Made by a program: the position numbers and the translations under genes. From Cellvibrionaceae bacterium AOL6 (GTDB lineage: Bacteria; Pseudomonadota; Gammaproteobacteria; Pseudomonadales; Cellvibrionaceae), in assembly GCA_003265435.1 (NCBI GenBank), contig NOXC01000023.1, positions 1 to 49,156 on the forward strand: a stretch of DNA of 49,156 nucleotides. The letters run 5' to 3'. Shown here piece by piece: positions 26,480 to 34,222 of the stretch; the first letter of the stretch is position 1; the number at the start of each line of letters is the position of its first letter. Under the pieces are notes generated by a model. The model was not told where the DNA came from and searched no databases. It was given only the letters and a program-made list of their open reading frames with translations.

Positions 26480-27952
26480 ATGAAGAGCAATACCCAAACG
26501 CAGCTATCAATATTGATTGCGGCTGGTCTTCTTTTTTTGTGGGGCTGTCACTCAGACCCATCTACCGAACAAAACCGCGTCGCCAGCGACCGCTCGGGAT
26601 ATACGTGGTTGGCCGGTGATCATCATATTCATAGCCAATACAGCGTTGACTGGGATGAACGCCACTCACCTCCTGCACCAATCATTGCGGGTGATGCCAT
26701 CTATTCGGCTCAGAAAATTGCTCAGCAAGCGCGTAGGCACGGACTAGACTGGATGGTCATTACGGATCATGGCGGTCCCAATCACAGCCAGATCAATTTG
26801 GACTTGGCGTACCCTGATTTGTTAAATTCACGAGAAGCGTTTCCTGATCTTATACAGTTCTACGGAATGGAATTTGATACGCCTGGCGCCCGGCACAGCA
26901 GTTTGATTATCCCGTTTTCAAAAAATGAGTCGAAGCAACTGTTCGAATTGGAGCGCAGCTTCAATCGCCGTGAGCCATACCCCTCAGACCCAAGCAGGCA
27001 TACCGAAGAAAAAATGTTGGAAGCATTGAAGGTGATGGCGTCCCAGAAAAACACGCCGTTATTGATAGCAAATCATCCAGGCCGATCGGCAACCGGTTTG
27101 GGCGAATACACAGACGTGACGCCAACGGAACTTCGCAAATGGAATACCGTCGCGCCGAACGTGGCCATAGGTATGGAAGGTGCCCCAGGGCACCAGGCGG
27201 CTACGTTATTTTTTGATGGAAGCATCAAGGCAATCGGCCAGCGAGGAGGCTATCGTCATTTCCCCACGATGGGTGGCTTCGATCAAATGACGGCGTTGCT
27301 CGGCGGCTTTTGGGACAGCATGCTTGGGGAGCGACGTAGATGGTGGATTACTGCTAATTCCGATAGCCACATTCACTACACCGAGGGCCATGCAGATTTT
27401 TGGCCGGGTGAATACAGTAAAACGTACGTGTATGCAAAGAAAGAGTACGACAGCATCCTGGAAGGTTTACGGCAAGGACGGGTGTTTGTCGTGACAGGGG
27501 ATTTGATTCGATTTTTAGAGCTCGAATTGATTTCTGAAAATGGTAATCGCGCGCGTGTGGGAGAGTCATTGATCGTGAAAAAAAATGAAAACGTGCGAGT
27601 TCGTATTCGCTTTAAGGGAATCGATGGTGTCAATGCAGTCGGACACCGGCCTGAGGTAGCGAGAGTTGATCTAATACGAGGAGATTTTTTTGAGTTGCCC
27701 CAAGCGGAGGATGTCGACCGCAACCCTACTACCCGTATTGAAGCGCGCATAGAAAGTTCGAGCTGGACTAACGTTGATGGATTTATTCAAATTGATACTT
27801 TGCTGCGCTCCGTGGAGAAGTCCGGTTACATTCGCGTTCGTGGAACGAACAATGGCACTGAATTGGAGCCCGAAAAAGATCCGCTTGGCGAAAACCCATG
27901 GGCGGACCTTTGGTTCTATAGCAATCCTGTATTTATCGAGGTCAAAGAGTGA
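26480..27952 (+). CDS. PHP-domain lipoprotein phosphoesterase
   Basis: A 490-residue lipoprotein (lipobox LWGC after a hydrophobic stretch). ATG 26480 is preferred over 26450 because AGGTGGGG precedes it and it places the signal at the N-terminus. It contains polymerase-and-histidinol-phosphatase metal motifs in order: GDHHIHSQYS, VITDHGG, an acidic GMEF, ANHPGR, and NSDSHIHY. A C-terminal beta domain follows (LIRFLELELI..., VDLIRGDFFELP). PHP proteins are metal-dependent phosphoesterases. Secreted forms with this layout are often found near carbohydrate genes but their substrates are mostly unknown. It is divergent from the GH79 gene and converges on the mannanase gene with a shared terminator. 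Confidence 0.8.
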   Translation: MKSNTQTQLSILIAAGLLFLWGCHSDPSTEQNRVASDRSGYTWLAGDHHIHSQYSVDWDERHSPPAPIIAGDAIYSAQKIAQQARRHGLDWMVITDHGGPNHSQINLDLAYPDLLNSREAFPDLIQFYGMEFDTPGARHSSLIIPFSKNESKQLFELERSFNRREPYPSDPSRHTEEKMLEALKVMASQKNTPLLIANHPGRSATGLGEYTDVTPTELRKWNTVAPNVAIGMEGAPGHQAATLFFDGSIKAIGQRGGYRHFPTMGGFDQMTALLGGFWDSMLGERRRWWITANSDSHIHYTEGHADFWPGEYSKTYVYAKKEYDSILEGLRQGRVFVVTGDLIRFLELELISENGNRARVGESLIVKKNENVRVRIRFKGIDGVNAVGHRPEVARVDLIRGDFFELPQAEDVDRNPTTRIEARIESSSWTNVDGFIQIDTLLRSVEKSGYIRVRGTNNGTELEPEKDPLGENPWADLWFYSNPVFIEVKE

Positions 27953-27975
27953 TTCTTTTAGGTCGTTTGAAATGA

Positions 27976-28008
27976 AAAACCGGGGCTCGAATGCCGAGCC
28001 CCGGTTTT
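27976..28008. terminator. Bidirectional terminator between convergent genes
   Basis: A ten-base-pair GC stem (CCGGGGCTCG 27980-27989 with CGAGCCCCGG 27995-28004, 5-base loop) is flanked by AAAA (27976-27979) and TTTT (28005-28008). It serves the PHP gene on the plus strand and the mannanase gene on the minus strand. Confidence 0.88.
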
Positions 28009-28027
28009 GGCGAATTCACTGTGTGCA

Positions 28028-29926
28028 CTAAAATTCTGGAAGTTCGTCCAGCGTAATCACACGTTCATGATTGTAGACGTGAAGCTTGTGCGCATTGGTG
28101 TTGTAGTACACGCCAGTCCAGAAGTTGCTGGAGCTCGTGACGCCTTCAGCCGTATCGACATCATTCCACACCATAAACCACAGCCAGTGTGCAGCGTCAG
28201 CCGCCATGGCATCCGGGTCTGGGATGTTGCTGTTCTCGCTGAGTGCGACCATTTTTACTTCGAGCGGGTAGGCCGCGGTGAGGGCGTAAGGACCGACTTG
28301 GCTTTCATAATTCTGTGCGCCATCGTAAATGTCCACGCTGACAATATCCACGTATTCATCGCCCGGGTACCATGCCGCGCTTTGCCCATTCCAGACCCAA
28401 ATTAAATTGTCGAGCCCGTAATCGTGGGTGAGGCGCTCGTAGAGATGTCGCCACAACACCACTTGAGCATAAGCGGGAGGCACCCCATCGGTGCGGTCGG
28501 CACGGCCCCACCAAAACCAGCCTCCAGAGGCTTCGTGTAAAGGGCGCCAGAGAACCGGAACGCCGGCATTTTCGAGCGTCTGTAATTCCGCGGCGATGAG
28601 CTCAATATCGGCTTCGATATTCACGTAACTGGCGCTGCTCGTATCCAGCTCGCCATTGGCAATGGGAATAGTGAAATCCGTGCTGTCGGTATAAAACTCA
28701 CCAATCACACCCGAAGGGGCATTTGGGTCACGCCAATGCCAGGTGAGGGTAACCAGACCGCCGCGGTTCCAGTGCGCCAAGGCCTCTTCAGTTTGTTGTA
28801 TTCCGGAAATGCCAGGCCAGTACTCACCATAATTCATAAAATCGTAGCCCATTAACGCGGGAGCGCGACCCGTGTCATTGATACAGCGCTGATATTGGTC
28901 GATGGCATCTTGCCAAGTCAGATCCATTTGACCGGCGAGTGTGTGCGTCCCCCAGATATCTTGTAGATATGAGAAGACTGACTGTGTCGTGGTGTCGGCG
29001 TTCGCGTTGACGAGTACATCCCGCATTGGCGCCTGCTCTGCACTACCCATACCCGGACACATACTTTCTGACAAACAAATTTGCCCTGAGTCGTTCCCCC
29101 AGCTTCCATTATCGGAGGCACAGAGAGCAAGTTCATCCGCGCCGATCTTACAGTGCGGAAAGTCACCGGGACCTGGGTCGGCCGAGGAGGTATGCACGAT
29201 ACACGAATAGGCATTTTCCCAACCCCAGCCATCACCATCGGGGTCGGAATCCGCGCTGCGACAATAGGGCCACCCGTTGCTGGCAGCATTGGGAATCTGC
29301 TGGCTGCCTCCCGAGCTTGAACTGCTTCCGGAGCTGGAGGTACTGCCTGAGCTGGAAGTACTGCCTGAGCTGGAAGTACTGCCTGAGCTGGAAGTACTGC
29401 CCGAGCTGGAAGTACTGCCTGAGCTAGAAGTACTGCCTGAGCTAGAAGTACTGCCCGAACTGGAGGTGCTACCGGAGCTGGAAGTGTCACCCGAGCTTGA
29501 GCTTGTACTGCCACTTGAGCTGGAGGATGAGCTGCTCGAACCGCCGCCTTCAATGCTCAGGCTGACTAGGGTGGGTAAATAGTCGCTGCCGGTGGTATTG
29601 GCGCAAAAGCCGTAATTCACACTGCTATCGACTTGAATGGTGCTGTTATAGCCCATTGGGGTAACGGTATTGCCGTTCAGTTGACCATTCCATAGATTGT
29701 TAATCGTGGACTGTGCCGGCGCCATTTCAATTTGCCAGGTTGTCACGGCTTGTCCACCGCTATTGTGTAAAGTGACCGAGGCGCAGTAGCCCGCGCCCCA
29801 GTCACTTTGCACCGACAGCTCGGCGCTGGTGCTGCCATCGCTTGAATGAATGGTGTTTGCGTGTGATCCCATACTCGCTGCACTGCCTGCCAGTAATAGA
29901 CCCATCAAAATACGATGTCGTTTCAT
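28028..29926 (-). CDS. CBM2-polySer-CBM10-GH26 beta-mannanase
   Basis: A 632-residue secreted modular enzyme with RBS AAGGAG. Modules: signal peptide to about 24; CBM2-type cellulose-binding domain about 30-125 (Cys pair, TTWQIEM, NLWNG); a Ser/Gly/Thr linker about 128-210 made of six-residue GSTSSS repeats; a CBM10-like module (NGWPYCRSADSD, GWGWENAYSC) with a Cys-rich extension to about 290; and a GH26 barrel from there to the end. E465 in RPLHEASGGWFWWG is the acid/base and E564 in ALSENSNIPD the nucleophile. It hydrolyses beta-1,4-mannan while anchored to crystalline cellulose. Poly-serine linkers of this kind are typical of Cellvibrionaceae. It is not part of the arabinan locus. Confidence 0.92.
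   Translation of the reverse strand: MKRHRILMGLLLAGSAASMGSHANTIHSSDGSTSAELSVQSDWGAGYCASVTLHNSGGQAVTTWQIEMAPAQSTINNLWNGQLNGNTVTPMGYNSTIQVDSSVNYGFCANTTGSDYLPTLVSLSIEGGGSSSSSSSSSGSTSSSSGDTSSSGSTSSSGSTSSSGSTSSSGSTSSSGSTSSSGSTSSSGSTSSSGSTSSSGSSSSSGGSQQIPNAASNGWPYCRSADSDPDGDGWGWENAYSCIVHTSSADPGPGDFPHCKIGADELALCASDNGSWGNDSGQICLSESMCPGMGSAEQAPMRDVLVNANADTTTQSVFSYLQDIWGTHTLAGQMDLTWQDAIDQYQRCINDTGRAPALMGYDFMNYGEYWPGISGIQQTEEALAHWNRGGLVTLTWHWRDPNAPSGVIGEFYTDSTDFTIPIANGELDTSSASYVNIEADIELIAAELQTLENAGVPVLWRPLHEASGGWFWWGRADRTDGVPPAYAQVVLWRHLYERLTHDYGLDNLIWVWNGQSAAWYPGDEYVDIVSVDIYDGAQNYESQVGPYALTAAYPLEVKMVALSENSNIPDPDAMAADAAHWLWFMVWNDVDTAEGVTSSSNFWTGVYYNTNAHKLHVYNHERVITLDELPEF
29308..29545. repeat. 18-bp tandem repeats encoding the GSTSSS linker
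   Basis: Around ten tandem copies of an 18-base unit (CTGCCTGAGCTGGAAGTA on the plus strand), near-identical in 29340-29450 and degenerate at the edges. The low divergence suggests recent copy-number change by slippage or recombination in the mannanase linker. Confidence 0.85.
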
Positions 29927-30373
29927 GCTCTACTCCTTGAGTTATCGTTACATTATTAAAAGAAGTATGGAGCTACCGCGCCCGTGAGCCGGGCCGCTCT
30001 ATAAAAAATTCTTAAGTAAAAAAACAAGCTTTAATAAGTAAGGCCTGAGTCGATGGTACAGAAGGAGAGGTCGATTAGTACATCGCGTGAGGCGCCAAGA
30101 AACGTACTAAAAACGGTTACATCGAAAGAAGGTAGCGAAAATATTAAATTAAATTGGAATAAAAAAAGTTATTTATATTTTTGATGTTTTTTGGTGCCCG
30201 GCGGGGTAATTTCGCGACAGGGAAAATCGTCTTGTCATTGCTTTGTTGTTCAGCGGTTTTTTTATAGATAAACTCGCTGGAAGGCGGGCTGTTAAATCGG
30301 TGTTTGGGGATGTCGCGTTTCGTGGAAAGTGGAATGCTGCGACAAAACCTCGAAGTATCGAGCCCCTACTCGA
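29927..30373. other. Gene-free upstream region of the mannanase gene
   Basis: No ORF is supported. Next to the mannanase start there is a leader hairpin (GCCCG 29980-29984 with CGGGC 29990-29994) and, further out, long A/T runs (30145-30185) that may be UP-element or promoter sequence. The end near 30373 is the 3' flank of the DUF4153 gene, without an obvious terminator. Confidence 0.5.
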
Positions 30374-32104
30374 TCAATCCGGCTTAATCTGAAGTCGCTC
30401 CTCGCCGACTTGCAAGTCTAGCCATTTGGGTTGCGCTACTGAAATTTGCCCGGATTTTAGTGCGTCAATAAAACGTATGCGCCTCGCTTTACTGTCGAGC
30501 CCAGAGGTGATCGTGCGCGCCTCCCAGGTGGCGTCGTTGTAAGCGTAGAGCCGCATAGAAACATAGCTTTGCCGTTGCGTGACCCATAGAAATTCCAATT
30601 CGTCGTCGTTGTTTGCGTCTACAGCAGACAGGTACATAGCCTGTGTTTGGCCTGTTGCCCAAGGCGAGTCCAGCGCCTCCTCATAGAGTGTTTCGATCAG
30701 AGACTCCGGCACCTCATCTGTTAGCACGGTTATGGCGGATTTGAACTGCGCTTGAGTGAGCGATGAGGTAGTGGTTTTGTCGGGGTCTTGATAGAGGGCC
30801 TGTATACGCAGTACGAGTGAGGGGTGTGTGTCACCGGAAGTTACCATCAGCGTTTGCAGGGCTTCGTATCCCGGTCGCGCGAGGTGGCGCCGAAAATAAT
30901 AGACATCAAAATCCTTTATATCGACTTGTCCGGAGGCCAACCGGCTGACCTGATTCTGGCTGACAATTTTTCGAAAGTCGAGCATGGGCGAGTTGACGAG
31001 CAGCATGCTGATCAGCAGCACCAGACCCACCACGACATTGACACGGCTAAGCGACTCTATCCACGCATCACGTCGTCTAGCAATGCCCACGATATAGCCG
31101 ATAGAAAATAGCGCTAACATGGACCAAATTAAAAAAGCCCAGCATCGGCTCATGCTCCAGCCGTATTGCTCAACTCGAAGTGACAAACCGTAGAAGCTAA
31201 TCGCACTGTAAATAGGGAGTGCGAGTACACCAACGTAGATAAATCGGTGCATCCAAAGCGGATAGGGGCGGCTTTCTGGAGAGTCTTGATACACCGAATT
31301 AATGAAAAATAACAATGCCGCCTGCATACCGAGTATCAGGCTACTTCCGCCGTTCTCCCAAAGGGGAGCCAGCCCGGAAAAAGGTAAGGCGCTAAGAAAC
31401 AGCAGTGATACCAATACCAGGAGTACGAGGAGGAATTTCATCAGCGCCTGCTGAAGGCGGGTAATCGTATCGATGATCTGTGTCTGGTTTCGGAAAATAA
31501 TGATGCCGAAGCCGTTGGCTAATGCGAGTGCAGGGTAGTAGAACCAGGGCTCTTCGAACAGCTCTTCAAATACATCGATGTTGATTGCGTTAAATAAAGC
31601 GGCCCACAGCATCAATATCAACCAGAAACACCCGGTAAAAAGCAAGGACAGCGCGAGCGTGAGGAAATTTCGCCACGACCAGCGGTAGAGTGTGCTGTAC
31701 GACAATTCACGGGAAACAGAGAATTGCTGGCTGTACATCAGTGCTTTAAATGTGGCGAGGCACATCGTAAACACAAACGAAAACAACACCGCGGAATAGC
31801 TGATGTGTTGGATTGGCGTCGTCTGGAAGCCGATGTAGTAGCCGAGCAAAGCCGATACCGATACGAATGGCACCGTGAGCTTCAAAAATGCCGTCGCGTT
31901 GGTGTTGTCCAAGCCCAGCAATAGCATCGTAGGCAAAATAAAAGCGATGCTATAAAGGCCAAACAGCCACTGAGGGTGTCGACCCGGCCAGAAATCCAGA
32001 TCAATGGCCTGGTGCAGAAAGAGCAGAGCCAGCCCCTGTAAAAGTGCAATCAGAATCAAGACTTTGGCAGGAAAAGGGTTATGCGCGAGTATCATAGAAT
32101 CCAT
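30374..32104 (-). CDS. DUF4153-family integral membrane protein
   Basis: A 576-residue protein with about ten TM helices in the first ~370 residues, followed by a soluble C-terminal domain beginning at LDFRKIVSQNQVSRLASGQVDIKDFDVYYF. That transition (a last TM, then 'SQ..RL..G.....FD..Y') is the signature of DUF4153 proteins. Their function is not established. The C-terminal part contains WATGQTQAMYLSAVDANNDDELEFLWV. It stands alone between the mannanase region and the TBDR-CobN operon. Confidence 0.7.
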   Translation of the reverse strand: MDSMILAHNPFPAKVLILIALLQGLALLFLHQAIDLDFWPGRHPQWLFGLYSIAFILPTMLLLGLDNTNATAFLKLTVPFVSVSALLGYYIGFQTTPIQHISYSAVLFSFVFTMCLATFKALMYSQQFSVSRELSYSTLYRWSWRNFLTLALSLLFTGCFWLILMLWAALFNAINIDVFEELFEEPWFYYPALALANGFGIIIFRNQTQIIDTITRLQQALMKFLLVLLVLVSLLFLSALPFSGLAPLWENGGSSLILGMQAALLFFINSVYQDSPESRPYPLWMHRFIYVGVLALPIYSAISFYGLSLRVEQYGWSMSRCWAFLIWSMLALFSIGYIVGIARRRDAWIESLSRVNVVVGLVLLISMLLVNSPMLDFRKIVSQNQVSRLASGQVDIKDFDVYYFRRHLARPGYEALQTLMVTSGDTHPSLVLRIQALYQDPDKTTTSSLTQAQFKSAITVLTDEVPESLIETLYEEALDSPWATGQTQAMYLSAVDANNDDELEFLWVTQRQSYVSMRLYAYNDATWEARTITSGLDSKARRIRFIDALKSGQISVAQPKWLDLQVGEERLQIKPD

Positions 32105-32145
32105 TCGTTGTTATTTGCGCAGAGTCTGGCACATAAGTCGTTGCC

Positions 32146-32210
32146 AATAAATGGGGTCAGATGAACATTTCTCGCCCGCTTAAGGCGGGCCGAAATGTTC
32201 ATCTGACCCC
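32146..32210. repeat. REP-like palindrome (GGGGTCAGA family), copy 1
   Basis: GGGGTCAGATGAACATTTC (32153-32171) is exactly complementary to 32192-32210, enclosing a second stem GCCCGC/GCGGGC (32174-32190). The 19 bases at 32146-32164 recur at 48948-48966. Such imperfect palindromes with GGGGTCAGA ends are commonly dispersed by REP-associated tyrosine transposases; no transposase gene is visible here. Confidence 0.75.
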
Positions 32211-32249
32211 AATTTGGTAGGGGCAAGGTTGATTTACGCGAAATTTATA

Positions 32250-32264
32250 TGATAGGTTATATCA
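32250..32264. promoter_or_regulatory. Fur-box-like operator upstream of the TBDR-CobN operon
   Basis: TGATA (32250-32254), GGTTA, TATCA (32260-32264). This matches the 15-base Fur core TGATAATnATTATCA at all five outer positions on each side, 10 of 14 defined positions in all. It lies 30 bases before the TBDR ATG, where a repressor would block transcription. It suggests iron-dependent control. Confidence 0.45.
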
Positions 32265-32294
32265 TCTCATCTTGAATCCAAGAAGCCTAAACTT

Positions 32295-34214
32295 ATGAAA
32301 ACGCCCTGCATTCTGGCAGCTGGAGCGCTGTGCTCTGCCGCGCTGCCTGTGACCGCTATTGCTGAACAAAACCCTCGTATGGAAACCATGGTGGTGACCG
32401 CGAACCGCTTTGCGACCCGCATAGCCGACGCGCCAGCCAGTATCTCGGTTGTTTCAAGTGAGGAGCTCAAACTGATCGATGCGGACGACCTCGCACAGGC
32501 GCTCGCGCTAGAGCCAGGTATAAACATCGTTGATGTCGGCCAAAGCCGCCGAGGCATTAGCATCCGTGGCATGCCGGTTGAGCACACGCTCTACCTCATC
32601 GACGGACGTCGAATCAGCTCCAGTAACAGTGTGATTGCGCATTCCGATTTTGAGCTAAACTGGCTGCCGGACTCGGCGATTGAACAGGTCGAAATCGTTC
32701 GCGGACCGATGTCCTCTCTCTACGGTTCGGATGCACTCGGCGGTGTGGTAAACATCATCACCAAGCAGCCCGGGGATCGCCTCAGTGGTGAGGTATCGGT
32801 CTCACACAGCCAGCTTGAAAGCTACGACGGCGGCGAGGTGAACAAGGCCTCTGCGTATCTTTCCGGGCCTTTGTTCACCGAGTCGCTGGGCTTCACCCTC
32901 TCCGGTGAAAGCTATGAACGAGAGGAATTGCCCGATCAGGAAGACGAATCCGTTTCAGAAGTTGAGCAACGTGAGTCGCAATCCCTACAAGGCTCTGTTA
33001 TCTGGAACCCGAGGGAAGGTCAACGCATCACACTGAATTATATCGGCAGCGAAGATGAACGAGCGCGCGGAGTGGCTTCACGCGGCGGCAACTACGTGTC
33101 TGAAGATGACATTGATCGTTCGCAAACCAGCTTGTCCTATCAGGGTGAGTGGCAGTGGGGTTTTAGCCAGCTCAATGCCTACGATTCAAAAATACGTCGA
33201 GAAAATACGCGTGACACCGGTACGCCTACCCGCCCGCAAGAGGTGAGCGATCAGGTACTTGATGGCTACGTTCGTTTTGATGTGCTCAATGCACACTCCA
33301 TCTCTGTAGGTGGACAGGCTCGTGAAGAAACGCTAAAAGATGCCTATACAGATGCGTCTGGCGAGAGCTCGGCTCAACATTTGAGCGCCTTCGTACAGGA
33401 TGAATGGCAGGTCAATGAAGCGCTGCAACTCGTCGCCGGTTTGGGCCTCGATAACCACGAGCAATTTGGCAATGAATTGAGCCCGCGAATTTACGCTGTT
33501 TACGACCTCAACCCCCAATGGGTTATTAAAGGCGGCTATGGCTCCGGCTTTCGTGCGCCCTCGCTGACCGAGTTGTCAGAAGACTTTGAAGTGCTTGCGG
33601 CCGGTGGCTTATTTTGGGTAGAGGGAAATCCAGACCTGGAGCCCGAGCGCTCTGAGACGATTGAAATATCAACGCAGTACACAAGAGCAAACTGGTTAGT
33701 ATCGTTGACGCTGTTCGAAAATCAGCTTGAAAATCTTGTGCAGACACTGTGCTACGTTGATTGCGGTATTCGTGGTGCCGAGCGACGTCGCTATGAAAAT
33801 GTCGACGAAGCACGCATTCGAGGTGCGGAAGCCTCAGCGCTCTACGACATCAATGAGCACTTCAACATTTCAATTAATTATACCGCGCTTGATGCAGAAA
33901 ATCGGGAGACCGGTGAAAGCCTAGAAGATCGGCCAGACTACCGCGTCAATGCGATTTTTAGCTGGCTACCCTTAGAGCGAGTCACGCTGCGATGGCGTTC
34001 GCAATTTGTGGGCGAACAATACGTTGGCAACGATGAGTACACGCCGGCTTACGATCTGCATAGCATTGATGCCTCTTTCGACATCAATACCCACTTTACA
34101 CTTTATGCCAACGTTGAAAATGTGTTCGACGAGAACCTTCGAGAGGCATCAGAGCTCTACAGCCTTTCCGAACCGGGGCGTGAATTTAACCTCGGCGTGA
34201 ACTTCACGTTCTAG
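32295..34214 (+). CDS. TonB-dependent receptor, heme/siderophore/cobalamin type
   Basis: A 639-residue outer-membrane receptor. Signal peptide ends near TAIA; TonB box METMVVTAN; plug with DLAQALALEPGINI, RRGISIRGMPVEHTLYLIDGRRI and EQVEIVRGPMSSLYGSDALGGVVNIIT; barrel with SGFRAPSLTELSE and ending NFTF. The size and motifs are those of CirA/BtuB/HmuR-like receptors, not the large carbohydrate TBDRs. It is the first gene of a four-gene operon: the CobN-like gene starts 8 bases after its stop. A Fur-box-like site precedes it. No cobalamin riboswitch fits in the short leader. Heme or another metal-tetrapyrrole is the most likely ligand, inferred from the operon. Confidence 0.88.
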   Translation: MKTPCILAAGALCSAALPVTAIAEQNPRMETMVVTANRFATRIADAPASISVVSSEELKLIDADDLAQALALEPGINIVDVGQSRRGISIRGMPVEHTLYLIDGRRISSSNSVIAHSDFELNWLPDSAIEQVEIVRGPMSSLYGSDALGGVVNIITKQPGDRLSGEVSVSHSQLESYDGGEVNKASAYLSGPLFTESLGFTLSGESYEREELPDQEDESVSEVEQRESQSLQGSVIWNPREGQRITLNYIGSEDERARGVASRGGNYVSEDDIDRSQTSLSYQGEWQWGFSQLNAYDSKIRRENTRDTGTPTRPQEVSDQVLDGYVRFDVLNAHSISVGGQAREETLKDAYTDASGESSAQHLSAFVQDEWQVNEALQLVAGLGLDNHEQFGNELSPRIYAVYDLNPQWVIKGGYGSGFRAPSLTELSEDFEVLAAGGLFWVEGNPDLEPERSETIEISTQYTRANWLVSLTLFENQLENLVQTLCYVDCGIRGAERRRYENVDEARIRGAEASALYDINEHFNISINYTALDAENRETGESLEDRPDYRVNAIFSWLPLERVTLRWRSQFVGEQYVGNDEYTPAYDLHSIDASFDINTHFTLYANVENVFDENLREASELYSLSEPGREFNLGVNFTF

Positions 34215-34222
34215 GGGGCGCT

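Noticed and set aside
29308-29545. Direct repeats considered as a CRISPR array
   Set aside because: 18-base units are contiguous, without unique spacers, and encode the protein linker.
29277-29582. Plus-strand frame of LPELEV repeats
   Set aside because: It is the reverse complement of the Ser/Gly linker repeats in the mannanase, not a separate repeat protein.
32105-32294. Cobalamin riboswitch upstream of the CobN operon
   Set aside because: Most of the short leader is occupied by the REP-like palindrome; no B12-box-like sequence was recognised.
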